From a virus: a stretch of DNA of 36,706 nt. Positions 24,403-32,015 of this stretch are shown here, one piece after another. The position numbers were made by a program, and so were the translations under genes. The notes under the pieces were generated by a model. It was not told where the DNA came from. It did not search any database and saw only the letters and a program-made list of their open reading frames with translations. Each line of letters opens with the position of its first letter. The stretch's first letter is position 1. Where the stretch lies: the IMG/VR virus record IMGVR_UViG_3300025674_000147, positions 1 through 36,706 of that record; one strand, given 5' to 3'.

Positions 24403-24934
24403 AGCAGATCAAACTGAGTCAATAACTCAAACTAATGATGCTAAAGCATTGTCAGATCAAGTTATTAAACTTAGAGATTTAGAAGACCATATAAAAGTTG
24501 TTGAAGAAAATTTAAAACAACTTAAAAAACAAGCTGATACATTATCAGGTGAAGTAATTCCTACAATGATGACTGAAATGAATATCAGTACTATGAAATT
24601 AGCAGACGGCTCAGCTATAGAAGTAAAGCCCGTCTACGGTGCTTCCATTCCTATAGATAAAAAGGAAGAAGCATTTAACTGGCTTCGTGAAAATGGCCTG
24701 GGTGACCTTATTAAAAATGAAGTCACCGTTTCCTTTGGTCGTAACGAAGATAACAAGGCGGCAGATTATGCTGTCCTTGCGCAAGGTCAAGGATATCAAC
24801 CGACCCAGAAGTTAAAGGTTGAACCTATGACACTTAAGGCTCTGGTCAGAGAGCGTGTCGAAAAGGGTCTCGATATGCCCTCTGATCTATTTAATGTGTT
24901 CGCAGGAAACCGAACTAAAATAACACGTGCATAA
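24386..24934 (+). CDS. Conserved replication-module protein with N-terminal coiled coil
   Basis: A 182-residue protein. Residues 20-55 form a coiled coil (IKLRDLEDHIKVVEENLKQL), followed by a compact alpha/beta domain with MKLADGSAIEVKPVYGASI, AFNWLRENGLGDLIKNEVTVSF and an end in MPSDLFNVFAGNRTKI. The family recurs just upstream of the ssDNA-binding candidate and primase in marine podophages, so a replication role is likely but not established. A strong AAGGAGA ribosome site is present. The gene is compositionally split: the first 200 bases are AT-rich like the neighbours, whereas from about 24600 on the codons change to C/G-ending ones. Confidence 0.65.
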   Translation: MSINFEADQTESITQTNDAKALSDQVIKLRDLEDHIKVVEENLKQLKKQADTLSGEVIPTMMTEMNISTMKLADGSAIEVKPVYGASIPIDKKEEAFNWLRENGLGDLIKNEVTVSFGRNEDNKAADYAVLAQGQGYQPTQKLKVEPMTLKALVRERVEKGLDMPSDLFNVFAGNRTKITRA

Positions 24935-24947
24935 AGGAGAAAAAAAT

Positions 24948-25760
24948 ATGTCACAAGAACAAGTAACAAAGAAACAAGAACCAAGGACCAATAATGCAGT
25001 AACTGAAAAAGTTAATGCAGGTGCGTTAGCTGTAAATTTATTTGAAGCTGATGCAAACCAAGGAGTGGATAATCTAACTCATGAAGATTTAGCATTACCA
25101 TTCTTAAAAATACTAGGACAATTATCTCCAGAGGTTAACAAAAGAGATGGTAAATATGTTCAAGGTGCTGAACCTGGAATGATTTACAATTCTGTAACTG
25201 GAGAATTGTTTGATGGAGAAGAAGGAATCGAAGTTATTCCTTGTCATTACAAGTTAGAATACATTGAATGGCAAGATAGAGGCGAAGGTTCTGGTGCTCC
25301 AGTAGCAATTCACTCATCGTCTAGTGATATACTAACTCAAACAAAAAGAGATGCTTCTTATAAAGATAGATTACCTAATGGTAATTATATCGATAAGACT
25401 GCAAGTCATTTTGTTATAGTAAATAGCAAATCACCTTCAACTGCTTTAATTGCCATGAAATCAACACAATTAAAGATTAGTAGAAAATGGAATAGTATGA
25501 TGGCAAGTATAAAGATGAAAGGAAAAAATGGAATGTTTACTCCAGCTTCTTTTAGCCATACATACAAACTAAGATCTACTCAAATGTCTAATGACAAAGG
25601 TACTTGGTTTGGATGGGAAGTTAGTAAAATTGGTCCAGTGCAGGATGCTGCATTATACCAACAAGCTAAATCTTTCTCTGAAAGTATATCTAAAGGTGAT
25701 GTCAAAGTTAAGCATGGTGAAAGTACTGAAGGTACTAAATCAGAAGCTTCTCACTTTTAA
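24948..25760 (+). CDS. Probable single-stranded DNA-binding protein
   Basis: The ATG at 24948 is chosen because AAGGAGA lies at 24934-24940 at correct distance; an earlier in-frame ATG at 24927 has none. The 270-residue product has a disordered charged N-terminus, a beta-rich core (EGIEVIPCHYKLEYIEWQDR, about 90-109; ASHFVIVNSKSPSTALIAMK) with basic and aromatic residues, and an acidic-to-polar tail. The layout and place before the primase fit phage ssDNA-binding proteins of OB-fold type; I recall this family as such in marine phages but cannot verify it. A strong hairpin follows the stop. Confidence 0.55.
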   Translation: MSQEQVTKKQEPRTNNAVTEKVNAGALAVNLFEADANQGVDNLTHEDLALPFLKILGQLSPEVNKRDGKYVQGAEPGMIYNSVTGELFDGEEGIEVIPCHYKLEYIEWQDRGEGSGAPVAIHSSSSDILTQTKRDASYKDRLPNGNYIDKTASHFVIVNSKSPSTALIAMKSTQLKISRKWNSMMASIKMKGKNGMFTPASFSHTYKLRSTQMSNDKGTWFGWEVSKIGPVQDAALYQQAKSFSESISKGDVKVKHGESTEGTKSEASHF

Positions 25761-25775
25761 TACAATTAATATATC

Positions 25776-25795
25776 GTGGGCGAGCAATCGCCCAC
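25776..25795 (+). terminator. GC-rich hairpin with GNRA loop between SSB candidate and primase
   Basis: GTGGGCGA (25776-25783) pairs perfectly with TCGCCCAC (25788-25795) around a GCAA tetraloop. Eight pairs, six of them G-C, stand out in AT-rich surroundings. No T-run follows (ATAAACTAG), so it is not a classical intrinsic terminator; attenuation or protection of the upstream mRNA 3' end is as likely. Confidence 0.55.
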
Positions 25796-25813
25796 ATAAA
25801 CTAGAGACGGTTT

Positions 25814-27460
25814 ATGGATAAAAAAGAAAGAAAATTTATAGAAATCTTTACAGGATTACCAAGAGATTTTGGTACTGCTGATTTAAGTAGACTACAAATA
25901 GATCCTAGTACAGGAAAAGCTAAACCAGTATATGGTTGGGCTCATTCACCAATTACAGAACAAGATTATTTAGATCATTTAAATGGTAAACAATCTATAG
26001 GTATTCAACCTTGTGATGATAAAGGCATGGCAAGATTTGGTGCTATAGACATAGATGATAAACAACATAGTTATTCTAACTTTCCATATAAAAAATATTT
26101 AGATATTATTGCGGAACATAAATTACCAATCGTTCCAGTTAAATCTAAATCAGGTGGACTTCATTTATATTTATTTGTTAAAGAACCAATAAGAGCTGTT
26201 GCAATAAGAAATTTTTTAGAAGGATTATTATTTACATTAAAACTTCCAACTAACATTGAAATATATCCTAAACAAACTGAACTAGGTCAAGACTCAGAAG
26301 GTAAATGGAACATGGGTCAGTATATTAATTTACCTTATTATAATAAAACAGAAAGAGTTGGATTTAATTTAGATGGTACAACATTTACTTTCGATCAATT
26401 TATAGAAGTTATAGAAGCAAATACTTATACTGCAGATGAATTAGAAGAGTTTACATTAGAACACACCAGGTCTTTATTAAATGGTGGTGGCGAAGAATTT
26501 AATGATGGTCCACCATGTTTACAAATATTAACTAAAAATAAATTAACAGATGGTAGAGATCGATTTTTATATAACTACATGGTGATGGCTAAAAAGAAAT
26601 ACCCAGATGATTGGGAAAAAATGGTTATTGCAGCACCAGGAAAATACTTTCAACCTGGAGCAAATGGTGTAATTGATTGGACAGAAACTAAAACAAAACA
26701 AAAATTAAAATCTTGGGCTAGAGAAACTAAAGGACATACTTGTAATGAAGATCCAATACAACCAGTATGTATGAAAGCAGAATGTCGTAAGAGAACTTAT
26801 GGATATTTATCAGATAAGAAAAGAGTCTTTCCAGCATTATCAGGATTACAAAAAATAACTTATGCAGAACCACAATATACATTCAATGTAACTTTATCAG
26901 ATGGTCAAACTACAAAAGAAGTTAGAGCAAAAAATATAAAACAAATAATAGAATTAGATAACATAAGAGCAATTATTGGTGCAGCAGCTGATATGATTCC
27001 ACCAAAAATAAAACAAAATGAATTTCAAGATATACTCGATAACTTATTTCCACCTAAACTAACAACACCTCCACCTAAAGGTACTTCAGATGAAGAGTTA
27101 TTAGAAGAGTATCTATCTAAATATTTACATGGACCTAAAGCTGGAACTTATGCAGCATTTAAAACAGGTGCTGTATTGATAGAAGATAGTCATGCATATT
27201 TTGTTTATTCAAGTTTCTTTGATTCTTTAAAAAATAAAGAATGGAAGATGGATAGAAAAATAACTGCAGAACAAATGACAAAATTATTTGATGCAAAGTT
27301 TGGTGTAAGTAAACGATTTCCAAAAAAAGATGGGGATACTAATTCTTATAATCCAATTAATGTAACAGTAGTATCATTAGATAAGTTTCCAGAATTATTA
27401 TCAGACGAACAACCTAAACCTGAGATAGTAAAAACTAAGTCTAAGGAGAATATATTCTAA
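25814..27460 (+). CDS. Archaeo-eukaryotic type primase with cysteine-bearing C-terminal domain
   Basis: A 548-residue protein. The AEP catalytic set is visible: GAIDIDD (residues 76-82; D79, D81 metal ligands), SKSGGLHLYLF (111-121; H117) and NIEIYPKQ (147-154; E149), followed by GQYINLPYY (168-176). This matches the TOTE-type AEP primase family seen in phages. The following region carries C235 in GPPCLQIL, then C310, C319 and C324 (HTCN, PVCMKAEC), a spacing reminiscent of the iron-sulphur domain of the archaeal/eukaryotic primase large subunit or of a zinc-binding PrimPol tail. It would make primers for the family A polymerase. The stop overlaps the helicase start (TAATG). Confidence 0.8.
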   Translation: MDKKERKFIEIFTGLPRDFGTADLSRLQIDPSTGKAKPVYGWAHSPITEQDYLDHLNGKQSIGIQPCDDKGMARFGAIDIDDKQHSYSNFPYKKYLDIIAEHKLPIVPVKSKSGGLHLYLFVKEPIRAVAIRNFLEGLLFTLKLPTNIEIYPKQTELGQDSEGKWNMGQYINLPYYNKTERVGFNLDGTTFTFDQFIEVIEANTYTADELEEFTLEHTRSLLNGGGEEFNDGPPCLQILTKNKLTDGRDRFLYNYMVMAKKKYPDDWEKMVIAAPGKYFQPGANGVIDWTETKTKQKLKSWARETKGHTCNEDPIQPVCMKAECRKRTYGYLSDKKRVFPALSGLQKITYAEPQYTFNVTLSDGQTTKEVRAKNIKQIIELDNIRAIIGAAADMIPPKIKQNEFQDILDNLFPPKLTTPPPKGTSDEELLEEYLSKYLHGPKAGTYAAFKTGAVLIEDSHAYFVYSSFFDSLKNKEWKMDRKITAEQMTKLFDAKFGVSKRFPKKDGDTNSYNPINVTVVSLDKFPELLSDEQPKPEIVKTKSKENIF

Positions 27461-28935
27461 TGATTAAAAAAATATTTGGTCCTCCAGGTACAGGTAAAAC
27501 AACTACACTATTAAATTTAGTTGATGAATATATTAAAAAAGGAACTGACTTAAACAGAATAGGTTATTTTGCTTTTACTAGAAAAGCAGCTAACGAAGCT
27601 AGAGATAGAATGTTAGAAAGAAACCCTGAGTTAGATAAAAAAGATTTAAAACATTTTCAAACTCTACATTCTTTTGCTTTTCATACATTGGGTATGAGTG
27701 AAGAGTCTGTATTACAACCAGTACACTATGAACAAATAGGTAAAGAATTAAATTTAAGAGTTACTGATACTGGAGATGAGTCTGGTTATTTAAATTTTAA
27801 TAGTGAATATTTTAAACTTATTAATAAAGCAAAAGTAAAAAACATTTCTCCTGAAGAAGAATTTAATACTAATGAATGGAGTAATGAAATTGATTACGAA
27901 ACTTTAGGACATATTTATTTAAACTACAATCATTTTAAAGGTGATAACCTTTATGATTTTAATGACATGATTACAAAGTTTGTAAATGAAAAAGAAAAAT
28001 GTAAAGAGTTTGATGTAGTATTTATAGACGAAGCTCAAGATTTATCTCCAATACAATGGATGATGTATGATGTATTAAAAGAAAAATCAAAAGATATTTA
28101 CTTAGCTGGCGATGATGATCAAGCAATCTTTGCCTGGGCTGGAGCGGATGTTAAAAGATTTTTAAATGAGCCTGCAGAAGAAGTAGTATTACCTTATTCA
28201 AATCGTGTACCAAAAAACATACAAGAATTATCTAATGTTATTGTAAGTAGAATACAAACAAGAAAAGAAAAACAATACTTTGCAAAAAAAGGATCACCAG
28301 GAAACGTAGAATTTATTTACAATATTGAACACATTGATTTAACAAAAGATAATTGGTTAATACTAACTAGAACAACTTATAGGTCTGATGAAATATCAAA
28401 ACAATTAAGATCCAATAATTTATATTTTAAAGATAGATATGGTAAGAGTTACAATACAAGACTCTATAAAGCGATATTAAATTTTAGTGAACTGTGTAAA
28501 GGTAATACAATTACTTTAGCTGATGCAAAAGAATTACATGAGTTTTTACCAGACAATCCATTTTTTAAAATTAAAGACACCAAAACATATTATAGCATGG
28601 ATGATTTTGGTTATGGTAAAGATGCTCTTTGGTACAATTTATTTACAAGAGCTGACCAGGAAGAATGTTTTTATATAAGAACAATGTTATCTAATGGTGA
28701 TAAATTATCACAACCACCAAGAATAGAAGTATCAACTATTCATGCAGCAAAAGGTGGTGAGTGTGAGAATGTTATTTTAGTTTTAGATAACGCTAGAAAA
28801 ATTAGGCAATCTGTAGAAAATAATATTGATAAAGCAGATGAAGAACATAGAGTTTGGTATGTTGGCTCAACTAGAGCTAAGGAAAGCCTATACTTATTAA
28901 AACCAAAGAAGGAACGTTATGGTTACTCTTTGTAG
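27460..28935 (+). CDS. Superfamily 1 (UvrD/Dda-like) DNA helicase
   Basis: A 491-residue protein with the complete SF1A set: Walker A GPPGTGKTT (residues 7-15), Ia YFAFTRKAANEA, motif II FIDEAQDLSPIQW (about 188-200; D190, E191), motif III LAGDDDQAIFAWAGA (about 217-231), motif IV LILTRTTYRS, motif V VSTIHAAKGGECENVI (about 425-440) and motif VI YVGSTRAKESLYLL. It is probably the replicative or origin helicase working 3' to 5' or 5' to 3' with the primase and polymerase; Dda-like enzymes move 5' to 3'. It is shorter than UvrD (720 aa), as usual for phage types. An AAGGAG site precedes it within the primase gene. Confidence 0.9.
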   Translation: MIKKIFGPPGTGKTTTLLNLVDEYIKKGTDLNRIGYFAFTRKAANEARDRMLERNPELDKKDLKHFQTLHSFAFHTLGMSEESVLQPVHYEQIGKELNLRVTDTGDESGYLNFNSEYFKLINKAKVKNISPEEEFNTNEWSNEIDYETLGHIYLNYNHFKGDNLYDFNDMITKFVNEKEKCKEFDVVFIDEAQDLSPIQWMMYDVLKEKSKDIYLAGDDDQAIFAWAGADVKRFLNEPAEEVVLPYSNRVPKNIQELSNVIVSRIQTRKEKQYFAKKGSPGNVEFIYNIEHIDLTKDNWLILTRTTYRSDEISKQLRSNNLYFKDRYGKSYNTRLYKAILNFSELCKGNTITLADAKELHEFLPDNPFFKIKDTKTYYSMDDFGYGKDALWYNLFTRADQEECFYIRTMLSNGDKLSQPPRIEVSTIHAAKGGECENVILVLDNARKIRQSVENNIDKADEEHRVWYVGSTRAKESLYLLKPKKERYGYSL

Positions 28936-28961
28936 TTTTAAACAGAACGGGATAGAAGGGT

Positions 28962-29096
28962 ATGTTGTCTCCTGGAGAGTGGCAGCTTCAGGCCTTAACG
29001 GGCATAGTTGGTTCGGGGCCTTCGACTCCCAGATATTTTTTAGACCCGTTAAATCAACAACTGCCACAAAACAAAGGAGAAAAATATGACGCATAA
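28962..29096 (+). CDS. Possible 44-codon small protein in a structured segment
   Basis: The frame MLSPGEWQLQALTGIVGSGP... to ...EKYDA runs from ATG 28962 to TAA 29096 and overlaps the DUF3310 gene by eleven bases. Its codons (GCC, GGC, TCG, GGG, CCG) differ from the AT-rich usage around it, yet the peptide has protein-like composition and a GAAGGG before the ATG. The same bases form strong nested dyads, so the open frame could be by chance over an RNA element. Both readings are kept. Confidence 0.4.
   Translation: MLSPGEWQLQALTGIVGSGPSTPRYFLDPLNQQLPQNKGEKYDA
28979..29067 (+). ncRNA. Candidate structured RNA element
   Basis: Two nested perfect dyads: GTGGCAG (28979-28985) with CTGCCAC (29061-29067), and inside it TTAACGGG (28995-29002) with CCCGTTAA (29045-29052), separated by a 9/8-base internal loop. 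The inner loop may add GGGG (29015-29018) with TCCC (29027-29030), followed by a T-rich run at 29034-29041. GC content is well above the neighbours. The outer span of 89 bases with a 7-pair end helix looks tRNA-like at first, but no D, anticodon or T arm fits. It lies in the leader of the DUF3310 gene. Confidence 0.45.
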
Positions 29097-29340
29097 AGAT
29101 GACATGGAAAAATTATTTCCACAAGATAAGCAGATAGGTGGGAGTCACTATAAAGACTTTCACATTCAACCATATGAGTTTATTTCTAAGAACGACTTGA
29201 GTTTCTTTCAAGGAAATGTTATTAAATATGTATGTCGTTATAAAAATAAAAATGGCATACAAGATTTAGAAAAAATAATTCATTACTGTGAATTAGAAAT
29301 TAAAAAGATGAAAGATACAGATGGCAAAAGAAAAAGGTAG
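29086..29340 (+). CDS. DUF3310 protein (T7 gp1.7-like family)
   Basis: An 84-residue protein with the DUF3310 pattern: GGSHYKDFHIQPYEFI (about residues 18-33), a helix DLSFFQGNVIKYVCRYKNKNG and DLEKIIHYCELEIKKM. The family includes T7 gp1.7, reported as a nucleotide kinase, so a nucleotide-metabolism role is possible. An AAGGAGA site at 29074-29080 gives good spacing to the ATG. The gene sits directly downstream of the structured segment and overlaps the next small gene by 20 bases. Confidence 0.8.
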   Translation: MTHKDDMEKLFPQDKQIGGSHYKDFHIQPYEFISKNDLSFFQGNVIKYVCRYKNKNGIQDLEKIIHYCELEIKKMKDTDGKRKR

Positions 29341-29476
29341 AAAATACGACGGTAGATCAAGACCAACTAATGATGTTTATAAACAACGTTGGGAAGAAAT
29401 TTTTGGTAAAAAGAAACAAGAAGAATTAGATAAAGAGGATCAAGAATATTTAGATTCATTAAAGGATAAAATATAG
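29321..29476 (+). CDS. Small basic/charged conserved protein
   Basis: A 51-residue protein, MAKEKGRKYDGRSRPTNDVY... to ...DSLKDKI. The basic start and R-W-x-E-I-F-G segment recur beside DUF3310 genes in related marine phages; function unknown. It starts within the DUF3310 gene and its stop shares one base with the GTG of the next gene (TAGTG). Confidence 0.6.
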   Translation: MAKEKGRKYDGRSRPTNDVYKQRWEEIFGKKKQEELDKEDQEYLDSLKDKI

Positions 29477-30147
29477 TGGCTACTCATACAAATTACTTTG
29501 ATTATTATCCAAAAGATATTCCAACTTGTGATGAAAGTCACGGTGAAAATGAACTAAAAATTATATCGGAGCTTAATGAAATAGTCAATGGACCTGTAGA
29601 AGGTAACTATTGTTTTATACATCAAACTGTTATTAATAAAGATTCTGTTCCAATAAAAGAAAGATCATGGAAAAGAGAATATTTAAGAAAAGCAATTAAG
29701 AATTCAAAGATTGCTTTAGAAATAGGCTTTAATGCTGGTCATAGTTCTGCTATAATGCTTGCCACAAATCCTAATTTAAAATTAGTTACCATCGATATCT
29801 GTACCAATCCATATGTAGAAAAATGTGCACAACATTTAAGTAATATTTATAAAGATAGATTTTATTTTTATAAAGGTAGTAGCCAACAGATATTAAAGAA
29901 TAAAAAATCTAGTGTTGATTTTGATTTCATTCATGTAGATGGTGGACATGGTATTGCAGATTTTTATTTTGATATTGATTGGTCAGAAAAAAATTTAAAA
30001 CCTGGAGGAAGATTATTAATTGATGATGCTTATCTACCAGACTATCTAAAGTATCTTGCATACAAAGAACAACAAGAAATATTTAAACAAATAAATCCAG
30101 AAGGTATGCCTTCTTCAGGAGAAAATATATTAGTGGAGAAGATATGA
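29476..30147 (+). CDS. Class I SAM-dependent methyltransferase (Methyltransf_24-like)
   Basis: A 223-residue protein read from a GTG that overlaps the preceding stop by one base. Motif I is ALEIGFNAGHSSAIML (about residues 79-94), the acidic strand end is VTIDICTNPY (D106 region), and FDFIHVDGGHGIADFYFDID followed by LKPGGRLLIDDAY gives the typical post-motif strands. The D-G-x-H pattern is the mark of Methyltransf_24/cephalosporin-hydroxylase-like enzymes that act on small molecules or sugars. It lies between replication genes and overlaps the polymerase gene by four bases (ATGA). The substrate is unknown. Confidence 0.78.
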   Translation: MATHTNYFDYYPKDIPTCDESHGENELKIISELNEIVNGPVEGNYCFIHQTVINKDSVPIKERSWKREYLRKAIKNSKIALEIGFNAGHSSAIMLATNPNLKLVTIDICTNPYVEKCAQHLSNIYKDRFYFYKGSSQQILKNKKSSVDFDFIHVDGGHGIADFYFDIDWSEKNLKPGGRLLIDDAYLPDYLKYLAYKEQQEIFKQINPEGMPSSGENILVEKI

Positions 30148-32000
30148 AAGTACCAATGTTCACAGCACAAACAGAATGGATAGAACCAGAAGAGTTTCCT
30201 GATTTAAGATCTTATGATGAGATTGCAGTTGATTTAGAAACAAGAGATCCAGATTTAAAAACAATGGGATCTGGTTCCGTTATAGGTAATGGTGAAGTTG
30301 TAGGTATCGCTGTAGCTGTTGTAGGTAGAAAATTTTATTTTCCAATTGCTCACGGATCAGGGAGCAACATGGATCGTAAAAAAGTATTAGCATGGTTTGC
30401 AGATACTATGGCAACTCCTGCTATAAAAGTATTTCATAATGCAATGTATGACGTATGTTGGATACGTAATTTAGGTATAAAAATCAATGGTTTAATTGTA
30501 GATACTATGATTGCAGCAAGTTTGATTGATGAAAATAAATTTGCCTATTCATTAAATGCATTGTCCTGGGAGTATTTAGGTCATGGTAAAAATGAAGCTG
30601 CATTAACTGAAGAAGCAAAGTCAAGAGGACTCGATCCAAAAGCAGATATGTGGAAGTTACCGCCAATGTATGTTGGAGCTTATGCAGAAAAAGATGCTGA
30701 ACTTACATTAGAGTTATGGCAAAAATTTAAAACAGAAATACTGAATCAAGATATAGAATCTATTTTTAATTTAGAAACAGATTTATTTCCATGTCTAGTT
30801 GATATGAGATTCAAAGGTGTAAGAGTAGATGCAGATAGAGCTGGACAATTAAAAACTCAACTGCAATCTCAAGAAGAACAGTTATTATTAGAAGTACAAA
30901 AAGAAACGGGTATTGAACCACAGATATGGGCTGCAAGAAGTATTGCTAAAGTATTTGATAAACTTGGTTTAGAATATTCTGTAACTGAAAAAACACAAGC
31001 ACCTTCTTTTACTAAAAATTTTTTATCTGAACACAGTCATCCTTTAGTACAGAAAATTGCACAAGCAAGAGAAATTAATAAAGCACACACAACATTTATT
31101 GATACTATTTTAAGATTCGAACATAAAGGTAGAATTCACGCTGATATAAATCAGATACGATCCGATGCTGGTGGTACTGTAACCGGAAGATTTAGTTATA
31201 GTAATCCAAACTTACAGCAACTGCCAGCACGAAACAAGGATCTTGGACCTATGATACGATCATTATTCTTACCAGAAGAAAATCATACCTGGGGTTGTTT
31301 TGACTATTCACAACAAGAACCAAGACTAGTGGTACACTATGCAGCATTACATAAATTTCCATCAGTGTATGATGTTGTTGATGCATACAATGATAATACC
31401 AATACAGACTTCCACCAAACAGTTGCAGAGATGGCAGAGATACCAAGATCACAAGCTAAAACAATTAACTTAGGATTGTTTTATGGTATGGGTAAAACTA
31501 AATTACAAGCAGAGCTTGGTGTAACAAAAGAAAAAGCAGATGAACTATTTAATCAGTATCATGCAAGAGTACCTTTTGTTAAACACTTAATGAACAGTGC
31601 ATCGAACAGAGCTCAAGCTCAAGGACAAATAAGAACGTTGCTAGGTAGATTATGTAGGTTTCATTTATGGGAACCAAATATGTTTGGTATGCACAAAGCC
31701 ATGCCTCATGAAGATGCACTCAGGGAACACGGACCAGGGATCAAGAGAGCTTATACTTACAAAGCCTTAAATAAATTAATTCAAGGTAGTGCTGCAGATA
31801 TGACTAAGAAAGCTATGGTTGATTTATACAAAGAAGGAATTGTAGCTCATATACAAATTCATGATGAATTAGATTTATCAGTAGAGTCTGAAGATCATGC
31901 CAAAAAGATAATTGAAATTATGGAAAATGCTGTTAAACTAGAAGTCCCAAATAAAGTTGACTATGAGTCAGGTGAAAACTGGGGAGATATTTATGGATAA
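30144..32000 (+). CDS. polA-like: Family A DNA polymerase with 3'-5' exonuclease domain
   Basis: A 618-residue protein. The N-terminal exonuclease domain has AVDLETRD (Exo I), FHNAMYDVCW (Exo II) and YAEKDAELTL (Exo III). The polymerase domain has motif A FDYSQQEPR (D387), motif B RSQAKTINLGLFYGMG and motif C IQIHDELD (H573, D574, E575). The residue equal to E. coli Pol I F762 is leucine (L443), the variant frequent in marine phages. There is no 5'-3' nuclease domain, as normal in phage replicases. The acidic motif A end reads EPR where Pol I has ELR. It copies the phage genome with the nearby primase and helicases. Confidence 0.95.
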   Translation: MKVPMFTAQTEWIEPEEFPDLRSYDEIAVDLETRDPDLKTMGSGSVIGNGEVVGIAVAVVGRKFYFPIAHGSGSNMDRKKVLAWFADTMATPAIKVFHNAMYDVCWIRNLGIKINGLIVDTMIAASLIDENKFAYSLNALSWEYLGHGKNEAALTEEAKSRGLDPKADMWKLPPMYVGAYAEKDAELTLELWQKFKTEILNQDIESIFNLETDLFPCLVDMRFKGVRVDADRAGQLKTQLQSQEEQLLLEVQKETGIEPQIWAARSIAKVFDKLGLEYSVTEKTQAPSFTKNFLSEHSHPLVQKIAQAREINKAHTTFIDTILRFEHKGRIHADINQIRSDAGGTVTGRFSYSNPNLQQLPARNKDLGPMIRSLFLPEENHTWGCFDYSQQEPRLVVHYAALHKFPSVYDVVDAYNDNTNTDFHQTVAEMAEIPRSQAKTINLGLFYGMGKTKLQAELGVTKEKADELFNQYHARVPFVKHLMNSASNRAQAQGQIRTLLGRLCRFHLWEPNMFGMHKAMPHEDALREHGPGIKRAYTYKALNKLIQGSAADMTKKAMVDLYKEGIVAHIQIHDELDLSVESEDHAKKIIEIMENAVKLEVPNKVDYESGENWGDIYG

Positions 32001-32015
32001 CCCAAGGATTAAAGT

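Noticed and set aside
28979-29067. tRNA-like 89-base span with a 7-pair end helix
   Set aside because: No D arm, anticodon arm or T arm can be fitted inside; the second dyad of 8 pairs is nested in a way that a tRNA does not allow.
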